A program made the position numbers and the translations under genes. A DNA stretch of 64,000 bases from Diploscapter coronatus (Eukaryota > Nematoda > Chromadorea > Rhabditida > Rhabditidae): NCBI GenBank assembly GCA_964036155.1, contig OZ038422.1:3309201-3373200 (forward strand), written 5' to 3'. Position 1 is the stretch's first letter. Each line of letters opens with the position of its first letter. Under the pieces are notes generated by a model. The model was not told the origin of the DNA, did no database searches, and saw only the letters and a list, made by a program, of their open reading frames with translations. Positions 36,301 through 46,640 of this stretch are shown piece after piece.

Positions 36301-39300
36301 GGCCAGCTTATCAACATCTTTAATTAGCGATATCAGTATGCATCAAGGTGATTTGACCATACTAAAGACACATTCAAATGAGAACCATAAACGAAAGGCA
36401 TTCTAATGAACAAAGAGAGACATTTGGTCTTCGTGATAGGGGTCAGCACAATAAAGTAAACTCTCTATCAGGGCTTAGCTTTACTGTTTTAATAAAATGA
36501 AAGTCTGTTTTAAATTAAAACATCCAATTTTGAAATCGTATGTTTCAAACAAAGTTGACTAAAATTATAGAAAATTTGCGACGATTCCGAACATCGTTCA
36601 CATACCAATCGTATCTACAGCAAAAATCGAATCACATCACCCCTATATCTATAGGACTAGCTAAGAAAATGTTAACTATCCGATTTGACCATATCTAGTG
36701 ATGCTGTTTTCCCAAAATGTTGCTATGACGAATAAACTTGCGAGTCAAAGAGAAATTTGAATATGATACTGATTCGAGGCCGACCTACGCATAATTTTCC
36801 GGTTACAATTATGACTATGAATGATAAAAAAAAATCAGTGACGACCATATTATTTTACGGTATAATTATCAGAGCAAATGCATAGGCCGAATACTTTTAA
36901 TCGGTGACTCAACGAGAAGTACAGGTAAAGTGGAACGTTACATTCCAGAACCAAAAATTAGCAATGAGCGGTTCTGCCTGTCAATCAAAGGGTGTGACCA
37001 GAATTCCAGAAATTAACGTTTTTTTCAGAAGGATCAGATCAAAACGTAATTATTAGACTGCAAAATTTTCAAATGCTCCGATTCTGTAAAAGTATTTACC
37101 GATATAGCATAACTCTTCAAAGCTTGATGTTTGAAAGTCGATATATTTTTCTTTAAGAAATCTCGCTAGAAGACCGATAAATTTAAAAATTAACAAAATC
37201 AAAGTGCATGAAAATTTGCGCTTTTTGATGAAATAATGTAGAGAAAACCATAATGATTCAACATTTTAGTCAGGATACAGCTTTTATATGGCCCGAGTCC
37301 TCGTCAATTAAGAATCTTGGAAAGTAACTTTGAACTAACCTAATCGCGAACTCGAATATTCTATCATCCATCATGTACATAATTTCCCTGAGAATATTGG
37401 AAAATGCTGACTCGACAAAAATCGATCAAACTATGTGTACAATTTCGTCAAATGCTTCTTCAATTTAGCATATATCGAGAATATACGCGCAATCACAACG
37501 CGAAATCGAAATAGGGCTTGTGATTCATTCCAAAAATAGGAAATTTTCTTCTGGAATATTTTCGCTAATTTAGAAATATCACATAAATCCATAAATGAAC
37601 GTTGTAAATTCGTAAAAAAAAAGAATCGAGAATTGCGCTTCCGTGTTCGGGAAAATTCGTGGAAAACCAGAACAATCATACGGACGCGCCAGGCTTTTGT
37701 TCAAAAGAACCCCGCAATAGAGAATACTGAAATTATACTAAACAATTTTCAAGGTTCTATTTTAAATCATATGACGAGAGAGACAGATTAGGATAAGTCA
37801 CAAAGCCACTAGCTCTGTTTCAACATTCCGCGCGTTAGTGTAAACATAAATGAATGGTTGGTTGCCTTTTTGAGAACTGTATTCCCAAATTCTGTTCATT
37901 TTTCTCATTGAAAACCTTGCTCTCTAACTTTTCTAGTTTCTTCTTCGTCACTCAAAATCTACGCTATTTCCACCCTTTTCGATGTTCAATCGTTTCTTCG
38001 TTTCTCTAACCAGGAAGTGCATGCGTCAAGATTGCACGCTCGCAACATTTGTCTATTTGACCTTACCTGTAAAAGGCACTAATTATTTTTATAGATCTGT
38101 AACTCTCGTGAAGTTCTATTTTCCTTGGATTTCAAACGCCCTTTTTCATTTTTTACTAAAATTTGACCTAATATGGTATTCTCGATGTCGTTTCTCTCGC
38201 CGCTAGCTATTTTTAGCGCTTCAAAAAGGGATGGATTGAAAATGTGCGCCCGAAATTGCGCTTTGAGTAGGTGTGAAGTGGCTGTGGGAGGACGCGAGCA
38301 AAGTTTCCCTGCAAAGACGAAGTTCAAGGTAAAAGGGTATGAAGGTGGGGGAAGGGCCAGAGGACGGCAGTCCGAATGATAGAAAAACGCTGCAGAACGA
38401 AATGGTCAACAATATTCGGCACGTAAATTATCCCCTTTTATAGAATAATATGCAACTTTCGATTTGAAAAGTTGCACATTTTTTTTATTAAAGAACTTTT
38501 CTTATGCCTTGGGTCATAATTTGTGTGCTTTGTAAATTTAATCGCCAGTGAAGAGATGAGATGGCTGATTTGATCTAGGATAGCTCTGGACAACCAGTTT
38601 CAGAGAAACTTGCTCACTTGTTTTTTTTTCTTGATAATATAATGGGAAGATGCAATAAAAAACGGATTGCTTCAATTTCAACTCAGAGCATACTTCCATT
38701 TCATTGAAACATACATTTTCAATTTGGATAATTTTTGCTAGATTAGGGTAAATGTTCACCTATTTCCACCCTGTGGGACTTCCGGGCTGTGGTACGGAGC
38801 AGAGCGGGCTGACATCGGTGATTCAACTCCGCTATCGGCAGATCCGGGACGGCCATTTGCCTGAACATTTTAAAAATTAGAAATTTTCGTAATCCGAAAA
38901 CAGATATTGTTGATGTCGAAATTTGGGAGGAATGCAAAGTGATGCACGATTATTTTTAGTGGTTAGAAAAGCGAGGAATAACACGCGAAAGGAGATAGAC
39001 TGACCTAAAATCGCTTCTTTCTCCCCTCATTTTCGACCTCCCAGATTTCGGCAACAACGATATCAACAAACTAACACTTTTCAAGGTACAATACGATCAA
39101 CTCGTTGTTGTTTTCATGCAAGGTCAAAGTAACGATAAAATCATCCGAAAGACAAACTCATTTTGAAGAACGAGTTCATGATAGGTAAGCTGCATTTTTC
39201 CAATTCATTTGCAAATTGCAACGAGTTGCGGAATTGTTTAGAAGAAATTGTAAGGTGAATTGTTGAAATTCTACCTGGTTCTGAGCTCTGTTAGCATCTT

Positions 39301-42300
39301 CCTCTTCTTTGTACTGACGGGAGAATGATAGAATGAAATCGGACAGATGCTCGGGGAGATTTTCTTGACCTGAAGACGAAATAATTAGCATTTCATTCTA
39401 ATGGAAATATCGTCGTTTCTTCTTTCGTTAATACAAGCGACCAAAGAAATTATCGATGCTCCCTTTTTCTTTGCATAAAATTAGCGAATTCATTGCTTTA
39501 ACAATTTTAAGTGGTTCATTGATTTCTATTCGCAAACAAAAATTCGCCAAAGATCCTCAAGATCTTGAAAATCTAGTTCGCTAGTGCGAATTTGGGAAAT
39601 TCCAATAGAAATCTCTTTTTGATCGCATTTCTATCTAGGCCTTATTCAGTGAAATTCAAAATGTCGTGAATTTCGAAGATCTAATCAAATATGCAAGAGT
39701 AAAATGTGGACTAGCATACCATCTTATGTTTCAAATTTATAAGAATCAATATTTTTATTATAAGAATTCGGTAAACCGTTCGTTTTAGTATTCACTATCT
39801 CCAATTAAAATTCTGCAAATGTCAACACCTCATATGATTCAAAGAACTCCGGTACATTACGACATCATCATGTCGTGCTTGAATTAATTAGCTTGGAATC
39901 CAATTAGTCCTATCCTACATTTTCTACGTAACGCTCGCATAATTAACTCGCTAACTATTAGTAGTCAGACTGAACGACAATTCGTCAAATAGTTGCAATT
40001 GTTTCATACGCAAAACGATGAGAAGTATTATCTTTTCCATAGCACATTAAACCCAGTTTTGTTTCCAACATCGTCTTTTCCACAAACCGTCATCGAAATT
40101 TTCATTTTTTTGACTTACCATTCTGAAGCACGTGCTGTCCAACGAGTGGTGGCGACTGGCCGGTCTTCGACTGGGACGGGGACTCGATCTTCTGGGCTGG
40201 CGACACGCTTGAAATGTAGCCCTAAAATCGTTTTTCTTCAATCAACTTTGATATAGACTATGTTTAAAAATTTCGAAGGATTGCCATTAAAAGCACTAGC
40301 TGATAATTTCTCGACGTAGTAGTTAGTGTATATTACTCTAAACGAAATAGAAAAATTTAACAGTAAAATCTCTGGATAATTTAAAATTTCGAAAATATGG
40401 CGACGACATTAGAGCATTGTGGAAAAGTAGCAACGTCGTAACGCCCTAAGCAAACGCTAAGGGTATAGGGATGAGGTTAAGGAGATATGTGTTTCATATT
40501 AGTTCGTAGGTAACGGACGTTACAAAGTTGCAATATTTTCCGACCCCCGTCATTATTCATGTTAGAAGATTGACTAATATACTCTAGTAAAATAAGATGT
40601 TCGAAATTTTCCTACCTGATCGGATAAAATGGACTTGGGCGATGAAGTCGATGACATGCAGCTGAAAATTTTGATTCGTGTTTCTTTTTAATTTCATAAA
40701 TGCGCCCTTTTCCCTCCGACCGGATATCTCTCAATCGACAAATTTAGGCTATCCACTTCGAGAATCAATTACAGTCGCTCTAGTGAAATTCGGGTCTCAA
40801 AATCTTACACGAGCGTTTTCTCGTAAAAGGAAATTTCTGCATGTGGGTGTTCAAAAATCTCACCCAAGTGTCTCGGGGCTATCGATCCAGTGCGCACCGC
40901 ACTCATATCCGCCCCCGTAGCCAGAAAAGGCCGAATAATCCTGAACCGTCGACTGAACTGCCGTACCATATTGATTGGGCGCTGAAAATTCAAGATCCAC
41001 CAATTTGTCTATTCGGAAACCTCAAGCCATGTGGAATAGGATGAGGGATGGTAGGGAAAACGATTCTTTTCTCACACTATTTCGCATGGCTTGAGGGCTT
41101 AAAGCCTTCAACTAGTCTTCGGGTCATATAAATGTTTCAAGAGAACTCTTGCCAAAATTTCATTTACTATGATTACAAATTCAAGAAGGCATCTAATCTT
41201 ACCTCCATATTGATATGGATGATGTTGCGGAGCGTTAGCAGCGTGCGCATTTCTGACGGGTCCTCTGGACAACAACTCTCCGTCACCGTCTTTAGCATCC
41301 TTCTTCTTTTCTTCGTCATCGGCGTTTTCTTTGATCTCTTCCTTATCACCTGATTTCTCAGTCTTCTCTTCCTTTGCGTCGTCTGCCTTCTTCTCTAGCT
41401 CTTTCGACTCCCTGTCTTTCTCATTGTCAGACGGTTTGTCCTTCTGAAAATATTATTCTCTTGTCAGAAATCTGAGATATACAAATTACCAGTTTTCTAT
41501 TTTTGAATGTTTGGATATAAAATAAGAAATTATTATTTGACGGACTGATGAACCCTTTCTCCATCCAGATTATTTCCTCCTACTCTAAGTTGCCTTCTCT
41601 ATTCCTAACTATAAAATCCCTCAGTTCGTGATTTAGTAGTATCGGTCATAAAAGTTGGCATATAGATACAATTATTCAAAGAAAATGGGTAGATGATATG
41701 CAGAGATCTTTGACAAAATAGAAATGATTCATTTCACTTTTTTAGATAAACAAGAAGACCATGAAAACACTTTCTTTTGAAATTGTGTTTCCAGAAATAA
41801 TCGCTATATGTTTGTTTTAATTCACTTTGTATCTTTAATAGAAAAAATTATTTGAAGAAAATAGAATTGACTAAAATGGAGCGGTGTAGCGCAGTGGTTG
41901 TGTGTCACTGCCTAGAGCAGGGTCCCAAGTTCGCCCCCGCCTCGACCCAAACCAGGGGGTTAAGAAATGTTGGTAGTGAGTAAAACTGCGGAAAATTTGC
42001 TTAAAATCTCTCGGCTGTTGCACACAACAACAGTCTGTTCTCGGGCCGGGCCACTCTGGTTCTGTGTGGCTAGGATAGGCCGACTGCCTCATTACAGGTT
42101 GAGAGTAGCCGACTCCTTACTCAGTGGGGAACAAGGCTAGGACAATTTTTAGAGTTGACCAAAGTAATTAGAGCAAGAATTAAAGATCGCGGAGTTTTTG
42201 GTCCAAGAAATTGAATATTTTTCAATCAAAAGATAATAAACAAACATTTTTTTTTTATAATTGATATTCACTTTTAATTTTGAAAGAATATCACCGCTGA

Positions 42301-43609
42301 GATTAAATTGAGAAATTTTATAGTTACCTATCATCAATGATACCTTTATGAATATCGCTATTTTTATTAAATACTTTGCTAAATTCTGACAATTCAACCA
42401 TATTTAGTGACTCATCAAAACTGTGTCAGAACAACTAGAAACGTACGTAATGATTGTTTCAACAAATGTCTTACTTCAATCGCATCCTTGTTGAGAAGAT
42501 CAGCGAACAGGGCGGGTCCACCATGCAGGAACTTCGATGTCGTGTTGGTCTTCTTTGCCAGAGCTGATGATCGGTTGCTCTGCAGGGTCACGAAGTCAGA
42601 TGGAGTCACAGAGTAGACCATCTGCAACTTGAAGCTTACTCAAAATTATCCCGAAATAAGATAATTCATAAAAAAAAACACACGCTTGACTTTAGATGGG
42701 CTAATGATGAATAATTTTTCAAACCGATGAAAAATATTTGTCTAAATTCAACTTTGCCAACTTCTACCCGAAAAAAACACCTAGACTCTCCAAAATGCCC
42801 AAATAAATTATCCTTCAACCATAAACCAATGAAGTAATAGCTTGAAAGCTTCATTTGGTGCCACTACAAAGCTGTAAACTCGAAAACTTACATTGAACAT
42901 CATTTTTCTACGTTATTTGTGCGTATCAAAAGTGTGGTCGTGAAACGAGAGGAAGAATGGAATCAATGAAACAATTTTTTCTCAACATTTTCATGAATAA
43001 GAGGCTCAATTTAACGTTTTCCGCGTTTTGTTTTTTTCTTGTGAATGACACCTCCGTCATCATTTTTATTCAGTCGTATGTATCGTGAGTGCAAAATTTA
43101 TTTATCGTTACAGTCAGTTGTATTGGAGCACAACCCCTTTATTTTCTCTAGCCTATTCATAAAAAGATTTAAAAATGTGACAAATATGCATCAAAAATTT
43201 AGTAGTTGGATATTTTCTTGATGATTTCAATTTATGATGACTAGAAAGATCTGCATAAATCATTGTTACAAATATGCTCTTCTGGATAGATCTTATCTTG
43301 CACTTTATCAATAATTTTTCATCATAAAACTCCGCTCCATCATTATTGAGTAGAGAAAAAGACCGAAATGGACATCGCCTTTGTTCTTTGACACGCATTA
43401 ACACATTTTCGTTTTTCAAATATCTTATGTTTGTATACCTTATTATTCTTCTTCTGGGTCTGTCCCTCCTGCATCGTGAGCTGTTCGATCTTTTGCGTGA
43501 TTTGCTGTGTGACATCGTCGATGCAGGGCACTGCTCTCGCTACGAGTTCGGCCTCTTTCGAAGCCGGGCTAGCTGCCGGGGGAAGCTGAGGAGCTGCGAC
43601 TGTCGTCAT
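33348..43609 (-). CDS. nfki-1: IkB/BCL3-like ankyrin-repeat protein, NFKI-1 type
   Basis: Fifteen exons, right to left: 43439-43609 (ATG 43607-43609), 42475-42621, 41203-41443, 40864-40981, 40616-40661, 40119-40221, 39275-39369, 38760-38860, 35782-35923, 35123-35335, 34593-34706, 34297-34470, 34119-34184, 33952-34076, 33348-33453. Phases agree throughout: 653 residues. Order: an N-terminal region; a Lys/Glu/Asp-rich segment at about 107-165; a Gly/Tyr/Ser-rich linker; DSGVES at 316-321; at least five ankyrin repeats from about 399 to 585 (DGDSPLHIVV, NETPLFIAV, RDTALHYAA, GLTPLHCAI, GRTIVHMAV); a Ser/Gln/Asn-rich tail. The repeat pattern is that of IkB proteins, closest to nuclear BCL3/IkB-zeta. 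The name rests on this plus remembered C. elegans gene order; ikb-1 is the alternative. A CAG one base before the ATG indicates a 5' UTR intron or leader splice site. Confidence 0.88.
33593..33816. mobile_element. Tc1/mariner-like non-autonomous element
   Basis: Ends ACAGTAGCGAGCAAATGTA and TACTTTTATTCGCTACTGT are inverted copies with three differences, with ACAGT...AAA(A/T)GTA typical of Tc1/mariner termini. The right end abuts TA and the left abuts CA, a plausible decayed TA duplication. About 224 bases, no transposase, in the last nfki-1 intron. Confidence 0.6.
34763..34902. mobile_element. Foldback MITE with 26-base terminal inverted repeats
   Basis: The left arm begins ATTATACACCGCCGGAACAC and the right arm inverts to ATTATGCACCACCAGAACAC; 23 of 26 positions match and the pairing continues inward with gaps through GACACC. 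The whole 140 bases would fold into one hairpin. No clear target duplication, so the superfamily is unknown. In an nfki-1 intron. Confidence 0.65.
35477..35612. mobile_element. Foldback MITE, probably hAT-like (CAGACTTC ends)
   Basis: Arms CAGACTTCTCAAAACTC...GACTCGCAGAAAAATAGCG and its inverted copy pair across 136 bases; the left arm has about 12 extra bases. Flanking 8-mers TACATCAG and GATATCAG agree at 6 of 8. The core (AGAGAG...AACATGCTC...CTCTCT) recalls that of the 10120-10251 element, so both may belong to one family. It lies in an nfki-1 intron. Confidence 0.6.
35924..38759 (-). other. Longest nfki-1 intron
   Basis: No further coding exon found between the phase-matched exons on either side. 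Contains the hairpin at 36241-36289 and a less AT-rich stretch at 38170-38380. Confidence 0.5.
36241..36289. repeat. Perfect 13-base hairpin
   Basis: TCGCTCGATTTGT and ACAAATCGAGCGA form a perfect stem with a 23-base loop, in the 2.8 kb nfki-1 intron. No wider element boundaries are clear. Confidence 0.45.
40421..40541. repeat. Imperfect foldback repeat
   Basis: Left arm GGAAAAGTAGCAACGTCG then TAACG pairs with the inverted right arm GGAAAATATTGCAACTTTG then TAACG, across a loop of about 65 bases. No target duplication seen. In an nfki-1 intron. Confidence 0.5.
41020..41096. repeat. Short hairpin, 20-base stem
   Basis: CCTCAAGCCATGTGGAATAG at 41020-41039 and its inverted copy at 41077-41096 match at 18 of 20 positions, with a 37-base loop. 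It starts 38 bases upstream (in transcript sense) of the nfki-1 exon ending at 40981. It may be a tiny MITE or a structured intron element; the loop is long for a miRNA precursor. Confidence 0.5.
41878..42150 (+). mobile_element. tRNA-derived SINE
   Basis: The left part is tRNA-like: an RNA polymerase III A box, TAGCGCAGTGG, at 41887-41897 and a B-box-like AGTTCGCCCCC at 41928-41938, 41 bases apart as in tRNAs. It is followed by about 200 bases of unrelated, less AT-rich body containing CGGGCCGGGCCACTCTGG and CAGGTTGAGAGTAGCCGAC, then a T-rich end. It does not read as an intact tRNA, and its base composition contrasts with the AT-rich intron. It lies in the 41444-42474 nfki-1 intron, antisense to that gene. 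The right boundary is approximate. Confidence 0.65.
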
Positions 43610-43610
43610 C

Positions 43611-46139
43611 CTGAAATTATTATTTGTATTTTTTTTCGAAAAAAAAGCAAATTTTATGACAAGAATCGCGAGTATGGAAAAAGTTGGAAAAAAACGCAAA
43701 ATAATTAAAAAAATGAAAGTCATAGTTTCTGTTCAAAATGAGAATGAAGGGAGAAATTTCAACTGAGTTGCGAGACATGATTTGGATTACGCCAATAACA
43801 GAGACAGTAAAAAAAAAGGTTAAATATGTATGATGACAGACATGAAACATAGACCAAAAGCATAGTGATATTTAGATACTTTCTAAGGTTCATTAAAATG
43901 ATAACAAAGAATGTCAGAAAACTTGATAAGAGATTTGAACAAGTTGGAATTTGATAGACTAGGACTTTTGAATCAATCATCAAAACTGGATTTTTATCTC
44001 GGAATAGAAGACAATATCTTTCTTTCTTTCTTGTCTTTTCCACTTCTACAAAGTCATATCTTCAAATCGAAATTTGCAGAAGAACGAATTTCGATGAAAT
44101 GATCACTAAAATGGGGGAAATTCAAATGTCGTATGAAATGGAAAATAAATATTGATTGGGAAAGATTGTAGCCTAGATTTCTCACGTCTGAGCTATGATA
44201 AGGTAATCGAAAATCCTGTCGAATAAATAATGTCAAAGTTCTTCTTAATGAATATTTGAAGAGTTAAATTTTTCAAAAATGTTTTTTGTTGCAGATTTTG
44301 CAAATATGAAATTGCAATCTTTATCAAAGAAAATCTCCAATCTAAGGCTAAAAATAGACGAGAGTATTTATGATTTCTTTGGAATCACGCGAGCCAAATG
44401 ACGAAACGAATCGATAATTTGATAAAAGTTGATGTTTTGAGTGATAAACCGAGACAACCAAGACGGTCGTTATATCGATAAGGTGATTGATAAATTGATT
44501 ACTGGGAGAATAGAGAGGTGAAACTATACCCACTGATAAAAAGCAAACATATTTTCATTGAAATTTGATTGCTAGTAGTAAAAATGAAATAGAACACGAT
44601 TTGTTTGTAAAACTATCGATTTCTTTTGAAAAATCAAATATGAGAAGCTTCAAATTCTCTAGCTTTTCCACTATAATTTGGATACGCTTGCATTTAGAAC
44701 AAAAAACAACCAATATTTCGAGAATGGAGGATACTTTTAGTTAGGTCATATTAAAATAATGAAATCGAAAAATTCCATCAAATCTCTTCAAAGTGTTTCA
44801 ATGCTCAAGGATTTCCGAATCAGCAACTACAAATAATGATAGAGTCTACGTGTCAATGCCAAACAATGTCAGAAAAAGATACGCAAAATGTGAAACTGGA
44901 CTGTAAGATTAGAACTGACTGTGAGAGATAGTTGGAAAATGAATAATTATAGAGAAGAACATGGTATCCAAAACGACTTTTAAATTCTATTTCATTTCGT
45001 CAAAGGTAGATTTCCTATAGGAGTATTTGCGCGGCGGTTGAAAATCCTTGAAGAATGACTGCAATAAGTTCCAACATATGAATTTTGAAATCAAGGGCTA
45101 GAGAAATGTTTGGAACCGTTCAAAATCAATGTAGGAATTTAGTGAAACCGAAATCAGACATTGTTGTTCAATTTTTCATGAAAAAAGAGTAGTTATAGAA
45201 TTATGATGACAAGATATAGCAAAAAAATTGAATCAAGAAATGAGTTTCGAAAATAATAGGCATTTTTCAATGGAAACATTCAAACGTCGGTTTCATTGAA
45301 TATGGCCATTATCCAAAATATGGAATAATAATAATCATCGTCATTTTTGCATTTAATTAAAAGATATATTTTGAAGCTTATTTAGAAGATTTGCAAGATG
45401 CGTTTCTCTACATTATCCACAATTTCGAAATAAACGCCATTAGCTAGTAATAAAAAGCCTGATCGTGTGTTTAATCTTTGAAGATTTGTACAAATGCAGA
45501 TCGATTTTATTATTCTTAGATCTCGCAAGAAATTTCCCGAAGCATTCAATATGGAAAATGGAAAAATCCGAAAATTATAAGATATCGCAAGGAAGTGAAT
45601 TCCTATATGCATTTCAATCAATATTGATATTCTTTGTTTGGTAATAATAAACGAAACATCTAAATTCCCATTACAAAAAAGAGCAAATAGAATATAAAAT
45701 TTCAAAAGAAGCGGAAAAATGCGGCCCAAAATGGAAAGGTCGATAATCGGAAATGGAATCGAATCGGTCAATGCGGTGGTTGAAAAGTAAACGGAGAAGG
45801 ACGAGAAAATAGACAAGGGGAAAGAAAGAAGAGAACGGAGGAGAGAAAGAGAGAGCGGTATGTAAACATGATCAGTCCGAATGAAAATAGCGCTGAGATT
45901 TGCGAGAGGTAAGGTGCGCGAAGTAATTTTCAAAATAGTTCAGATGCGAAAAATAATACATAAAAAAAAGAGTTATGAGTGCAAAAATGATAATTAATTT
46001 CTCATAATTTCGAGAAAAAAAGAAAAATCACACATGTTACTTCGATAATACTCAACTAGACAATTATAAAAACTAATGATTAACATCAAACGTAGTAAGA
46101 AGAAGAAGAAATTATGATAAAAGCGACAACATCAGGGCC
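43611..46139. other. Upstream of nfki-1, no gene
   Basis: AT-rich. The 183-codon minus-strand frame at 45382-45933 is the longest open frame here, but it is Leu/Ile/Phe/Ser-rich, has no splice context and no recognisable family, and overlaps a purine-rich tract. Confidence 0.5.
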
Positions 46140-46640
46140 GTTTCAAAAATAGTTTGAACCGGTGAAAAGCCGTACTTCGCAAATGGACACACAACGGTGA
46201 GGTCCGAGGCTGCGGAGCGCGGCCGCTCTCGTCAATATTTGCCTTCGAGTTGTGTGCCCCGTTTCCCCCTTTAGACAGCCCCCGTTCTCGTTCGTCGTCC
46301 TCTGTGTCTTTTCACCTAACTTTCCTTTCACTCTCCCATTTTCTCACACTATTTCTCTCGTTCTCAATCAATACGCTTCGCGACCGCGTTGCGACGAAAT
46401 CGAGGAAGAAGTTTTTTGAGAGAAAAATGAACTGAAAGTGCGACGAGAGAAGATGAAAATCGAGACACCATGGAAAATAGCATGAAATTGAGAGAGACGG
46501 GAAAAGTGCAAGAGGAGGGAAAATAGTGCAAGAAGGAAGGAGGGGACAGAGGAAGAGACAGACAGACATTCGTGCTGAGTTCCTCGTTGGGCGCTGTGTG
46601 TAGCTGCCGTAGGCGCATGACGACGAGGAAATAGCGAGAA
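46140..46640 (-). promoter_or_regulatory. Candidate nfki-1 promoter region
   Basis: A CG-rich core (GGAGCGCGGCCGCTCTCG, about 46215-46232) lies between inverted GGACACACAAC and GTTGTGTGCC, followed by GAGAGA/GGAAGA purine tracts. It is 2.5 kb upstream of the nfki-1 ATG, which follows a splice acceptor, so an untranslated first exon here is plausible. The overlapping frames on the minus strand are products of the pyrimidine bias. Confidence 0.35.

Noticed and set aside
37812..37820. CTGTTTCA as a Caenorhabditis piRNA upstream motif
   Set aside because: An 8-mer expected several times by chance in 64 kb; no cluster of motifs with regular downstream start sites.
41020..41096. Hairpin as a miRNA precursor
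   Set aside because: Stem is only 20 pairs with a 37-base loop and unpaired flanks; listed as a repeat instead.
41871..42092. 73-codon minus-strand frame
   Set aside because: It is the reverse reading of the SINE body.
45382..45933. 183-codon minus-strand open frame
   Set aside because: Longest open frame in the intergenic region, but low-complexity hydrophobic, no splice sites, no family resemblance, and partly the complement of a purine-rich tract.
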